A stretch of DNA of 54,567 bases, taken from the NCBI GenBank assembly GCA_026015035.1, contig JAOZHB010000050.1, positions 1-54,567 on the forward strand. The letters run 5' to 3'. This document shows, piece after piece, positions 44,430-53,128 of the stretch; positions within the stretch are counted from its first letter, which is position 1; every line of letters starts with the position of its first letter. A model generated the notes under the pieces. That model saw only the letters and a program-made list of their open reading frames with translations, did not search any database and was not told where the DNA came from. The position numbers and the translations under genes are program-made. The DNA comes from Candidatus Bathyarchaeota archaeon. Lineage in GTDB: Archaea; Thermoproteota; Bathyarchaeia; RBG-16-48-13; GCA-020355125.

Positions 44430-45206
44430 ATGCAGTGGAAGAAGAACAAGTTAAAACGTATCTTGGAAGAGGAAAAAATCGCGGTGGGCACGGCTTTTTA
44501 CTCCTTCAGTCCTGCCCTCGTGGAGACCGCTGGTTACTGCGGATTAGACTTCTGTCGTATCGATAATGAGCACGCGTGGCGACAGGATGAAACCCTCGAG
44601 CACATGTTACGGGCGGCCACAATTTCCGATATTGTGGCGTTGCCGAGAGTCGATGGAAATCCGGAACTCATTCGAAAGGTGTTGGAAGCGGGAGCCTGGG
44701 GCTTCGTGGCACCCCACGTGTTGACGAAAGCAGACGTCACGAAGATTGTGCGAGCCGCGAAGTTTCCCCCGCAGGGAGAACGAGGATACGGCAGCATGTG
44801 TTTCTCCGGTCGATGGGGAACGGGCTCCGGTAAGGAATGGATCGAGTGGAGTAACGAGGAGACCATGGTGGGCGTCATGATCGAGGATTACCGGGCGGTG
44901 AAGAGGATCGAGGAGATCATGGCCGTTGATGGCTTAGACTTCATCCTCTTTGGACCGTCAGATTACTCAGTCTCCCTCGGACTCCCGACGCAGACCACGC
45001 ACCCGAAGGTCATGGAAGGCCTGCAAAAGACCATCGACGCCGCGAATCGACATGGAAAGTACGTGATGAAGGGGGTCGGGTATCCTTGGCGGGAAAACGC
45101 CGAGAAGTATATTGAGATGGGCTGCCACCTCATCGAGTTGGGCCACGACGTTTCAATCCTCAGCGCCATGTGGAAACGACTCGGCAGTGAGGTGAGAACC
45201 CTCTAA
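44430..45206 (+). CDS. HpcH/HpaI-family aldolase
   Basis: About 258 aa from ATG 44430 (GAGAGG upstream); an in-frame ATG at 44376 is less likely. TIM-barrel class II aldolase: GLDFCRIDNEHAW near residue 36, LPRVDGNPELIRKVLEAGAWGFVAPHV, and VDGLDFILFGPSDYSVSLG with the metal-binding Glu/Asp. It cleaves 2-keto-3-deoxy acids to pyruvate plus an aldehyde, a natural partner of the dehydratases in this window. Confidence 0.88.
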   Translation: MQWKKNKLKRILEEEKIAVGTAFYSFSPALVETAGYCGLDFCRIDNEHAWRQDETLEHMLRAATISDIVALPRVDGNPELIRKVLEAGAWGFVAPHVLTKADVTKIVRAAKFPPQGERGYGSMCFSGRWGTGSGKEWIEWSNEETMVGVMIEDYRAVKRIEEIMAVDGLDFILFGPSDYSVSLGLPTQTTHPKVMEGLQKTIDAANRHGKYVMKGVGYPWRENAEKYIEMGCHLIELGHDVSILSAMWKRLGSEVRTL

Positions 45207-45272
45207 GCTGGCGGCGAAGAGACCGCTCAGCTAGCTCCCTCAGCCAATACATTTAGCGTGCGCGTGTAGTGC

Positions 45273-46208
45273 TTATGCTTTGAAAACTCCCGTATCAATC
45301 CACTCAGTTTTGATGAGGGACCACCAGTCGATAGCAAGTGATTTCTGTACATAATCATACGGCAGCCAACCGTACCCACTATCGCCCCAACTAGTACCCC
45401 AAGAGTTACGTATAAGAAGTGCCCCCGTTGTCTTTACCCCACAAAGCGTGTTTTCAATCTCCACGTCGTCATCAAATCCTACGGCAACTACCGCATGACC
45501 CCCAAGACGTTTGTCTCTGGAACACGGAAAGGGGATCTTTCCAGTTGTGCTGGCTTGACGAATCGAATTGAAGACCGTAAATCCAAACATGGAGGGGAGA
45601 CCAGCGGTCAGAAAGGCCTTTATCCGTTCTACAAGCACATCCTTGGCGGTGCCAGGAGGGTCGAGACGATAGTACATAATCGACTTGTAGTCTTGTGCAA
45701 AGGCGTAACAGAAGGCAGGAGGCTCCTTCTCGAAGTCACCAATCGTGTAAACCCAATATTCCTCTGGGCAGACACCAAAAAGGACCATGGCCCCCATCGT
45801 TGTACGAATAAATGCTCCAGTATCCCCAGTCCAGTGAAGAAGGTTTCGAGTTGCCTTATACAGAAACAGCCTTGACGCATCAACATGCTTACCGAAAGCC
45901 CTTCGCTCATAGTATTCCATGAGGCCTACCCCTGCATTGGCTGTACATGAACCCAGAGAACCTTGGTTCTCTATAGGCGGGCACCATCCCTTTAGGTTGA
46001 ACGAACTAGGAATACTCACTTTGGTGGGTTCTAACACGCCCACTTTCCCTAACAACACGCTTACCGAGTCTTCTTCTTTCTTCAGTCCAATTTCCTGATG
46101 TCGTGGACGAAGGTCCTTCATGTCAATCGTGAAGTCGCGAAAGTCGGGATAATCTGGCAACCACCCCAATCCTAATTCGACGCCAACTCGTTCTTCTTTT
46201 TCAGTCAT
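45273..46208 (-). CDS. Papain-like C1 peptidase
   Basis: A 311-aa protein with Q82 and C88 in NQGSLGSCTA, H238 in GGHAVVAVGFDDD and N268 in IRNSWGTSWG: a complete papain set. The N-terminal 65 residues could be a short propeptide; no signal peptide. Similar C1A peptidases occur sporadically in archaea. It lies in a minus-strand series with a caspase-like remnant and a large duplicated protein, all possibly one transcription direction. Confidence 0.88.
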   Translation of the reverse strand: MTEKEERVGVELGLGWLPDYPDFRDFTIDMKDLRPRHQEIGLKKEEDSVSVLLGKVGVLEPTKVSIPSSFNLKGWCPPIENQGSLGSCTANAGVGLMEYYERRAFGKHVDASRLFLYKATRNLLHWTGDTGAFIRTTMGAMVLFGVCPEEYWVYTIGDFEKEPPAFCYAFAQDYKSIMYYRLDPPGTAKDVLVERIKAFLTAGLPSMFGFTVFNSIRQASTTGKIPFPCSRDKRLGGHAVVAVGFDDDVEIENTLCGVKTTGALLIRNSWGTSWGDSGYGWLPYDYVQKSLAIDWWSLIKTEWIDTGVFKA

Positions 46209-46424
46209 TGTCTCTCAAATACGTAGAATGTATGTATAGATATAAAAACGTTTGACGCACGCGTTTAGAGAGGATAGTAACGTGAAAAACACAACAATTG
46301 ACACGTGAAACGCTCTTCGGATAGAAAGCTATGGGCACCTAGTCGCTAGCTAGCGAGCTTAAAACCTTGAAACCATTGAGTGCTAAGAAACTTGCCATGA
46401 GCTAGCTAGTTAAAAAGGTGGGGC

Positions 46425-46442
46425 GAGTACGCTATCGTACTC
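46425..46442 (-). terminator. Hairpin terminator of the caspase-like remnant
   Basis: GAGTACG-CTAT-CGTACTC, 7 bp with 4-nt loop, 13 bp past the stop of the minus-strand gene and followed on that strand by an oligo-T (CACCTTTTTAAC). Confidence 0.5.
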
Positions 46443-46454
46443 TTCGTGACGATG

Positions 46455-46932
46455 CTAGTATGCTTTAGCGAGACCATTGCCTAGTAATGTTAAGTGATTT
46501 CTGTCATGAAGCATTACGGACGCAGCGACAGTGTCGATCGGTACTAGTTCCAAATATTTTTCCGTGTATTTGGCATATCCAATTGCGTATGCTTGTTGGA
46601 ATGTTTTTCCTTCTAAGAGGGCATAATTTGCGGCGTTAGAGGCTTCAGTAAACCTGTTCAGATGCCATAAATGCGCCCAATGAAGGTCGTTATAGCCTAA
46701 ATAAGCTTTGGCCGTGCTCGCGATGGCGAGAGGGCCCAGTCCTGCCGCGGATTGGCATGATACGGTACTCGCAGCACGTCCTGAGAGAAGGCCTACATTG
46801 CCAGCGTCTAAGGCGGCTTCGAGAACCCCTGACTCCTGACCCCAGAGCGTGAATGTGCTACCATGATCATAATGTATCACGAAGTCAGGATCTTCTTCGG
46901 AGATGTTGGTGGTGACTTTTTCCCGACTCGCA
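46455..46932 (-). pseudogene. Caspase/gingipain-like peptidase, N-terminally truncated
   Basis: The conserved part carries a likely catalytic His (IHYDHGSTF) and Cys (STVSCQSAAGLGPLAI) of clan CD peptidases, then GYNDLHWAHLW and a helical tail. It begins right after the palindrome TAGCGCGCGCTA (46933-46944); the frame upstream of it is AT-rich and not protein-like, although open to 47051. So the first strands of the fold, and any start codon, are missing. It lies 18 bp from the end of the large duplicated protein. Confidence 0.6.
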
Positions 46933-47068
46933 TAGCGCGCGCTAATGTAACAAGGAAGGGAGATCCGACGAATTTTAAAAGAAAAAAAAGATCGGCTATT
47001 TAGATAAAAGAAAAAATGGGGGAACATTGCGGGAGATCTCTCCCACAACATACTGGTTCAGACCTGAT

Positions 47069-49216
47069 CTAGTCTTCCTCGAGTAGACAGAACCCTTTAT
47101 CGTCAACATTGCGGTTGTGGCGACGCTCACTATTACGGATAGTTCGATCCCATACTCGGACTCGGACCACGTAGCCACACGCCACCATAGTTTTAGTATC
47201 CAGTTTCCAAGCATTACCTGCTAACGCCGTCTGTGATTCACCCGATGATACTGGAAATATAGTGCCTGTTGTCGGACTTGGCGGCGACATGCTGGCGGGA
47301 AGGGTATCCAGTCTGAAGTGTCCGAAGTGGAGATCACGAGCCACAAACTTACCGGTGATCACAGCTCCAGGCGCGTACTTGTCACACGCGCCACCGTCAA
47401 TGGTGATTTCGGCAGTGGGCACAGTGTTGTCTAGGCGGATGCGATACCAGGGTGTATTATCTAGATTGAGCGTGCCTGCATTGTTGTACAGTCGCAAGCG
47501 TATCTCCCACAGGCCGTCGCCGCTTGTGGACCACTCAACTAGCTTGTTCAAGACGTTTTGCGTTACATCCAAGTAGTCAAAGAGACCCGTGACAGGGTCA
47601 GCGTTGTGATAGGATCCATTCCCGTACATGTCCACGACCCAGATCTTGTTTGTGATGGTGAGTACGTTAGAGCTGCCGAACTCCCTTACCTCGATGCAGT
47701 ACTTGAAACCAACGTTGGGTGGCGCATGAGCGATTACAAGACCGCCAAAGGGGCACTCCCGCAGGTGAGTCCCCCAGGGATCAGCAGGGGTGCTCCACAC
47801 CGCAAATTTGGCATTCGGCTTCGTCATGCCATTACTCGCCGTATTGATATCGCCAATTCCGATACCGCCCAGGATGCTGATCTGCGCCATAAGTTCCCAA
47901 GGTTTCCCTGGCTTGATCTGCACGTGGGTGTCCAGACGGTTACCCCAATAGGGGACGTCATTCGGGTCAGTGGTGGAGGGCGGCGTATTCCACGATAGAA
48001 CCGCACGCACACGGGCAATCTTCGGCTTGTTGCACGGTTGACGGTGCGAGCGTAGATCGACGGGGAGGATGGCCGTATAGTGAAGCCCATCGGCTGGCAT
48101 GCTTGCTATGTCGTAAACACTCACTTCCACCGTGTCGAGATAGGTCCACTCACAGGTGTCATCCCAGTCCGCCCAGAACGCTATGTACTCCTTGCTACCC
48201 TTCTTGCACAGGTCGCCCGAATACCCGGACGGTTTCTTGATGTGGAACGCAGCCAACAACCACTCAAGGTTATAATCCAGGCCCAAGCAATCTAACTCCT
48301 CGTAGGAAACGTTGCCGCTGGTCGCTTGCAGTGCCTCAACCGCAGCTGACCAGTCTAGGCCCACCGCATCCCATTTAGCAATCATCTTTGAAACTATCTG
48401 CGGGTTGACCGCCCCGACAGCTAGGTGCGCCTGGATATCGTTGAAACCGAACCGGTGTGGCTCCACAGCGATCTTCCCCACTTGCATCTTTGTGCCTGCG
48501 GGCGTGGTATACAGTTTCACTAAGTCAGGTAACTCTAGAGGGGGTGGTTCGGGCTGGGGAATTGGACAAGGCTCGACTTCCTCGAAGATCGGTGGCAGCT
48601 TAACCTCTTGCTTCAGAGCGATCCCGATGACCTTTACCACATCAGCAAGTAACCACAGTCGTGGTTTAATCTGGATGTGCCGCTCAAGCGTATTTCCCCA
48701 CACCATTGGCCAATCCGGGTCATCGTCAGGTGGCTCTGCCTCCCAAGACAGGATGGCCCGCACATTGGGGAGGACGGGGTTGCCACAATAGTCCCGATGT
48801 GGCTCGATGGGAAGCGTCACCACATAGGTGAGAGGTTTGTTGGGCTTGCCAGCGCAGTCGTTAGCGTTGGGGATATCATGAGCATTGAAGGCGACGAGGC
48901 CTGCGTTCTCCCAGCCGTCCCCATAATCTATGAAGAATCGCACGTATTCTGTGGTTCCAGGCTGGCACAGGTTTCCCCCATAACCGTGTGGTAGTTTAAC
49001 TTGTACGGTGGCTTCCAGCATATTCAGGTTGGGATTGAACCCGACGCAGGTCAGTTCTTCGTACGTGGTGTTGCCCACGATCTTCTTCACTGTCTTGAAG
49101 GGGCTTTTAGGCAGAGTACCAAAGTAATTCGGATTTTGAAGCATCAGCTTCTTAAACTCAATCCTTTCCTTTTCCACCTTCACTTCCATATTTCTTCCTC
49201 TTGTTTCCTTTTTCAT
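47069..49216 (-). CDS. Large protein with internally duplicated domain
   Basis: A 715-aa protein. Residues about 48-190 and 305-450 are homologous: YEELTCVGFNPNLNMLEA / YEELDCLGLDYNLEWLLA, GYGGNLCQPGTTEYVRF / GYSGDLCKKGSKEYIAF and RAILSWEAEPPDDDP / RAVLSWNTPPSTTDP. A third beta-rich region follows (about 470-715). No signal peptide or membrane segment. Family and function are unknown; repeated beta domains suggest a structural or binding protein. Two peptidase genes (caspase-like, papain-like) lie downstream on the same strand. Confidence 0.75.
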   Translation of the reverse strand: MKKETRGRNMEVKVEKERIEFKKLMLQNPNYFGTLPKSPFKTVKKIVGNTTYEELTCVGFNPNLNMLEATVQVKLPHGYGGNLCQPGTTEYVRFFIDYGDGWENAGLVAFNAHDIPNANDCAGKPNKPLTYVVTLPIEPHRDYCGNPVLPNVRAILSWEAEPPDDDPDWPMVWGNTLERHIQIKPRLWLLADVVKVIGIALKQEVKLPPIFEEVEPCPIPQPEPPPLELPDLVKLYTTPAGTKMQVGKIAVEPHRFGFNDIQAHLAVGAVNPQIVSKMIAKWDAVGLDWSAAVEALQATSGNVSYEELDCLGLDYNLEWLLAAFHIKKPSGYSGDLCKKGSKEYIAFWADWDDTCEWTYLDTVEVSVYDIASMPADGLHYTAILPVDLRSHRQPCNKPKIARVRAVLSWNTPPSTTDPNDVPYWGNRLDTHVQIKPGKPWELMAQISILGGIGIGDINTASNGMTKPNAKFAVWSTPADPWGTHLRECPFGGLVIAHAPPNVGFKYCIEVREFGSSNVLTITNKIWVVDMYGNGSYHNADPVTGLFDYLDVTQNVLNKLVEWSTSGDGLWEIRLRLYNNAGTLNLDNTPWYRIRLDNTVPTAEITIDGGACDKYAPGAVITGKFVARDLHFGHFRLDTLPASMSPPSPTTGTIFPVSSGESQTALAGNAWKLDTKTMVACGYVVRVRVWDRTIRNSERRHNRNVDDKGFCLLEED

Positions 49217-49474
49217 GATGTTGTCACCTCCTTTTTATTCACTTGAAAAAGTTCTACCGATTAACATATGTGGCACACTATATTTGAAGTAATATGTTTT
49301 GCAGAACTTTATCCTAAAAATCTATTAGAAATATAAGCTTTTTAATGAGTAGAATTGCTGTCGTTGATGTTACTGGCTAGAAGAGCCTCTATAACAAAGC
49401 TGGAGTAAAGGATCTTTCGCAATACTCTTTTTCGAAATAACTCGTTGGCAGGTATTAACTAGGGGGTGTATTGA

Positions 49475-49558
49475 TCATCTGGGTTTCTTATGATTCTTGT
49501 GCTGGTTTACAAGCTGGTGGATTCGTCGCCTGAGGGCGTCCCTGATGACGTCATCTAG
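49475..49558 (-). pseudogene. C-terminal gene fragment starting at an AGCTAACTAG motif
   Basis: The minus frame reads LDDVIRDALRRRIHQLVNQ ... KKPR and stops. It opens at TAA in the motif GTTAGCTAGTT (49558-49568), with no start codon. Basic, helix-like. The rest of 49217-49841 holds no accepted gene. Confidence 0.3.
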
Positions 49559-49841
49559 TTAGCTAGTTCTCCTAGATCAGAATCAGGGAACAACATACTA
49601 TATAGTTTAAAACTGGGAAGCCAATTAATAACATGCATACGAAGTGGGAGTGGATCATCGAAGCAAGCGAAAACGGGGAGAGTGTCAGTATTACGGTCAA
49701 GAGCCCCGAAAGCAGGCATACCTCAAATGGGGTCGTCGAGAAATCCATTAGAGCGCCGTAGGCACCTATCGCATGATCCACTGCATCATTGACTCCGCGA
49801 ACCTCGTTCACACTCGGAACGCGTTGGAGAGAGGAAAATAA

Positions 49842-50984
49842 ATGAAGATAACGAAGGTAAAGACGTTCATCGTCCACCCGGGAGTGGGTAAGAACTGGCT
49901 CTTTGTGAAAGTAGAAACGGATGAAGGCATTCATGGGTGGGGGGAAGCCTACACGCAAGCTGACCGAGACACAGCCATCGAGGCCCATATCCACAAACTG
50001 GAACGGTACTTGGTGGGGTGGAACCCCTTCGAAATCAAGCGATTCACCCACATGGCCTACGAGGACTGGGCTACCAAGCGGGGTGGGATCGACTTTTTCT
50101 GCGCCGTCAGCGGAGTGGAACAGGCCCTCTGGGACATCGTTGGTAAGACCCTTGATCAACCCGTGTACAACCTGCTCGGGGGGCCCTGCCGGGATCGGAT
50201 CAGGGTCTACGCCAATGGCTGGTCGACGCGGGCAGCGACTCCCCAAGAGTTGGGTGAGCGGGCGCGAGAGGTGGTGAAGAAGGGCTTCACCGCCCTCAAG
50301 TTTGACCCCTTTCCGGGGCCTTGGCGGCTGTATATCACCCGTGAGGAGGAGCTGCAGGCCATCGGGAAGGTAAAAGCCGTGAGGGAAGCGGTGGGTCCGA
50401 CGGTGGACATTCTTGTGGAAGTGCACCGCCGCTTGGCGCCCATGCACGCCATTCGCGTAGCCCACGCTATGGAAGTGTACCGACCTTTCTGGTATGAGGA
50501 GCCGGTTCCTCGAGAGAATTTGGAAGCCTTAGCCGAGGTGCGGCGGGGCATCAGCATTCCAGTGGTGACCGGTGAGTGCATCTACACGAAAGCGGGATTT
50601 CGCAGGGTGTTTGAGACGAGGGCTGCGGACATCATCAACCCCGATATCTGTAACACGGGCGGCATCCTCGAGCTGAAAGAAATCGCCGCCATGGCCGAGC
50701 CCCACTACGTAGCGGTTTCCCCCCACAACTACAACAGTATGACGATCGGCCTGGCCGCGAGTGTGCACACTTCAGCAGTAATGACTAACTTCCTCATTCT
50801 GGAGTACTTCCTCAACTTTGAGGCCATGAGCGGTGAAATAGCCGTCGAGCCGTTACGGGCCAAGCAAGGCTTCATACGGCTTCCGAAGACCCCGGGCTTA
50901 GGAGTGGAACTGAAGGAAGAGGCCTTGGCCCGGTATCATTACCAGGAGTTTCCCAAGCGGTCGATAGCACGCTACTTGGTATAG
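49842..50984 (+). CDS. Enolase-superfamily dehydratase, copy 3 (galactonate dehydratase-like)
   Basis: A 380-aa protein. Capping domain GIHGWGEAYTQ, then ALKFDPFPGPW, a hallmark of D-galactonate dehydratase-like enzymes, metal ligands in LVEVHRR, WYEEPVP and VTGECIY, and SPHNYNS with the catalytic His. Probably dehydrates an aldonic acid to a 2-keto-3-deoxy acid, which the HpcH/HpaI aldolase could cleave. Start ATG with GAGAGGA upstream. Higher GC than its flanks. Confidence 0.9.
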   Translation: MKITKVKTFIVHPGVGKNWLFVKVETDEGIHGWGEAYTQADRDTAIEAHIHKLERYLVGWNPFEIKRFTHMAYEDWATKRGGIDFFCAVSGVEQALWDIVGKTLDQPVYNLLGGPCRDRIRVYANGWSTRAATPQELGERAREVVKKGFTALKFDPFPGPWRLYITREEELQAIGKVKAVREAVGPTVDILVEVHRRLAPMHAIRVAHAMEVYRPFWYEEPVPRENLEALAEVRRGISIPVVTGECIYTKAGFRRVFETRAADIINPDICNTGGILELKEIAAMAEPHYVAVSPHNYNSMTIGLAASVHTSAVMTNFLILEYFLNFEAMSGEIAVEPLRAKQGFIRLPKTPGLGVELKEEALARYHYQEFPKRSIARYLV

Positions 50985-50993
50985 AGAGTCTTG

Positions 50994-51069
50994 CTAGCGC
51001 GCGCTAGAGAAGATCATAACAAAATTGCTTTAGAAGAATTCAAGGAAATAGGAAAAAAGCGCTCGCGCT
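50994..51069 (+). other. Two GC-alternating motifs enclosing a 17-codon fragment
   Basis: CTAGCGCGCGCTAG (50994-51007, perfect palindrome) and AGCGCTCGCGCT (51058-51069) enclose an open frame EDHNKIALEEFKEIGKK (51008-51058). Coding-like but too short to judge; a clean example of a fragment capped on both sides. Confidence 0.3.
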
Positions 51070-51087
51070 TTTACGGAGGCTTACAGT

Positions 51088-51609
51088 TTGGTCAAGTTTG
51101 TTCCCTATGATGATAACAGACATCGAATCCCATTCTTTGAGTTGAATGTAGAGTTAATTACTTGGATATCTGAAGAAATGCGTGCACGCCATAATGTTGA
51201 TGTCGAATCAATGATGGGACAAACCGTCCAAGAATACGTTGAGACCGTCTTTGATACCTTCACAGCCCTCAAACCGCCTAAAGGCATACTCTACATACTT
51301 GAAATTGATGATGAAGTAGCCGGTATGGGCGCTGTAAAACCCTTGGAGGATGGCGTAGGAGAAATTAAACGCATGTACATTCGTCCGAAATATCGGGGAA
51401 AAGGGTTCGGAAAAGCGATGTTACAAAGGCTAATCCAGAAAGCGAAAACGTTGGGATACACAACCCTTCGTCTTGAAACTGGAGATTATTCAACTACAGC
51501 TCATCATATTTACAGATCAGCGGGATTTAAGGACATAGATGAATATACTCATACGGAAACCCCAGAATGGTATCGACAATACTGTTTGTTCATGGAAAAG
51601 AAGCTGTGA
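51088..51609 (+). CDS. GNAT-family N-acetyltransferase
   Basis: A 173-aa protein starting at TTG with ACGGAGG upstream. Acetyl-CoA motif A is IKRMYIRPKYRGKGFGKAMLQRL (residues about 91-113), followed by LRLETGDYS and YRSAGFKDI. The acceptor is unknown. The stop TGA is directly followed by TAGCTAG. Confidence 0.9.
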   Translation: MVKFVPYDDNRHRIPFFELNVELITWISEEMRARHNVDVESMMGQTVQEYVETVFDTFTALKPPKGILYILEIDDEVAGMGAVKPLEDGVGEIKRMYIRPKYRGKGFGKAMLQRLIQKAKTLGYTTLRLETGDYSTTAHHIYRSAGFKDIDEYTHTETPEWYRQYCLFMEKKL

Positions 51610-51725
51610 TAGCTAGTAATTGGGTTTGGGGGTTTAGGGGGTTAAATTTTTATTCTGAATTTTCCTGATGGTCTTAGTTATGCATATACGTTATCACGTT
51701 GTAGTTAGACTGCTCTGGAGCTGTT

Positions 51726-51890
51726 TTATTTATGTAAAAAGAGACCACCTGTCACTATGATGAGTAAGCTGCCTATTGCGACCGCTGCCCCGATTCCTCC
51801 TTCTGTAGCGTTCGGATATTCATATGATATCACAAACGTGGTTATAGCGAGTATGAGCCCAATTAGAATTAGCTTATATCCAACACTCAT
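51726..51890 (-). CDS. Small two-helix membrane protein
   Basis: A 54-aa protein with hydrophobic segments near residues 6-20 (YKLILIGLILAITTF) and 35-50 (AAVAIGSLLIIVTGGLF). The plus-strand ORF in the same place is its shadow. Only a weak ribosome site is visible. Confidence 0.5.
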   Translation of the reverse strand: MSVGYKLILIGLILAITTFVISYEYPNATEGGIGAAVAIGSLLIIVTGGLFLHK

Positions 51891-51951
51891 TTTAACACGA
51901 CCTAGAAGTAGGGGTATTCAAGGCTATAAAAGAACCGTCTAATTTATTGGC

Positions 51952-51977
51952 AGCTAGCTAGCTTAGCGCGCGCGCTA
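51952..51977. repeat. Paired AGCTAGCTAGCT and TAGCGCGCGCGCTA palindromes
   Basis: The clearest example of the motif family: the 12-bp CTAG type (51952-51963) abuts the 14-bp GC type (51964-51977). The next gene starts 1 bp later. Other perfect 12-mers lie at 5264-5275, 6472-6483 and 17638-17649; other GC palindromes at 37593-37604, 46933-46944 and 50994-51007. The CTAG 12-mer has TAG in all six frames. Confidence 0.8.
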
Positions 51978-51978
51978 T

Positions 51979-52215
51979 ATGGATGAGGATGATGTTCCTC
52001 CGCCATTACGAAAACGATTGGATTGGGAAAAGGTGTTTCGTGCTATTCCTGTTGGGAAGGCGAGACTGATTCGTTCTGAGGATGCGTATTATACGACGGT
52101 GAGGCAGGCGTTGAAACGGTTTCAAGAGAAGGGAATATTTACAAATTATGGCATTAGAACGCGTAAGATCGGCGATGCTCGAAAGTGCTATATCATCAAT
52201 TCACGGAAGAGTTAG
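51979..52215 (+). CDS. Small winged-helix-like protein
   Basis: A 78-aa basic protein. The core (AYYTTVRQALKRFQEKGIFTNYGIRTRKIGDARKCYIIN) looks like a winged helix of the kind found in archaeal mobile elements. The ATG is 1 bp after the TAGCGCGCGCGCTA palindrome, leaving no normal ribosome site. The stop lies in the TTAGCTAATTAGCGCGCGC motif. Confidence 0.55.
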   Translation: MDEDDVPPPLRKRLDWEKVFRAIPVGKARLIRSEDAYYTTVRQALKRFQEKGIFTNYGIRTRKIGDARKCYIINSRKS

Positions 52216-52298
52216 CTAATTAGCGCGCGCACCTGAGAATACAATAGCTTATATTCAACATGAAGAGTGATATTCTTTTTATAAAGGGAGTGACGAAC

Positions 52299-53057
52299 AT
52301 GGCTTCAGATGGCAAAGTAGCAATCATCACAGGTGCGGGGAGCGGCATCGGTAAGGCAACGGCGCTTGCCTTTCTAAACGATGGCTATAGCGTTGGATTC
52401 GCCGGCCGTCGCCGGGACCCACTTGAAAACGCGATTAAGGAAGCGGGTGAAAAAGCTTCTCGTGCCATCGCAGTACCTACTGACATAAGCAACCCAGGTG
52501 CGGTTAAGAACCTATTTTCTAAAACCCGCGACAAATTTGGTCGCATCGATGTTGTTTTCAATAATGCTGGGTTCGGTGCACCGCCTGTTGCACTAGAAGA
52601 TCTCACCATTGAACAATGGAAGGCTGTCGTTGACACCAACCTGACAGGCACGTTCCTGTGCATACAGGAAGCATTTCGTGTCATGAAGAGTCAGAATCCA
52701 CGAGGTGGACGCATTATTAACAATGGATCAGTTTCAGCCCACGTGCCACGACCCAACTCCGCACCCTACGTCGCAACTAAGCATGGCATTACGGGGCTGA
52801 CCAAATCCGCATCGCTCGACGGTCGTAAGTATGATATCGCGTGCTGTCAAATTGATATCGGTAACGCAATGACCGAACGCGCCTCTAGAATTTCTCGGGG
52901 AGTCCTACAAGCTGACGGCTCAATCAAACCGGAACCGATGATGAATGTGCGCGAAGTAGCGAACGCCGTTCTGTACATGGCCAGTCTGCCACTTGATGCC
53001 AACGTCCAGTTCATGACGATTATAGCGACCAAAATGCCGTATATCGGCCGTGGTTGA
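52299..53057 (+). CDS. Short-chain dehydrogenase/reductase
   Basis: About 252 aa from ATG 52299 (GGGAGTGA upstream); in-frame start at 52260 is weaker. Rossmann TGAGSGIG near residue 12, NNAG near 90, catalytic Ser (NGSVS), Tyr and Lys in YVATKHG. An NAD(P)-dependent oxidoreductase for a small alcohol or ketone. The codon use looks balanced and bacterial-like; it may be transferred. Confidence 0.9.
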   Translation: MASDGKVAIITGAGSGIGKATALAFLNDGYSVGFAGRRRDPLENAIKEAGEKASRAIAVPTDISNPGAVKNLFSKTRDKFGRIDVVFNNAGFGAPPVALEDLTIEQWKAVVDTNLTGTFLCIQEAFRVMKSQNPRGGRIINNGSVSAHVPRPNSAPYVATKHGITGLTKSASLDGRKYDIACCQIDIGNAMTERASRISRGVLQADGSIKPEPMMNVREVANAVLYMASLPLDANVQFMTIIATKMPYIGRG

Positions 53058-53128
53058 TTTGTCGTAAATCTTAACGGGCAACTCAGATTCCAATCATAGT
53101 CGCCGCTGCCCCGCGCGCGCAGAAGTTT

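Noticed and set aside
47558..48994. Several plus-strand ORFs of 100-160 aa
   Set aside because: Shadows of the 715-aa minus-strand gene.
49572..50465. 297-aa minus-strand ORF
   Set aside because: Antisense shadow of the third enolase-superfamily gene.
51757..51942. 61-aa plus-strand ORF
   Set aside because: Antisense to a better small membrane-protein ORF (51726-51890, minus).
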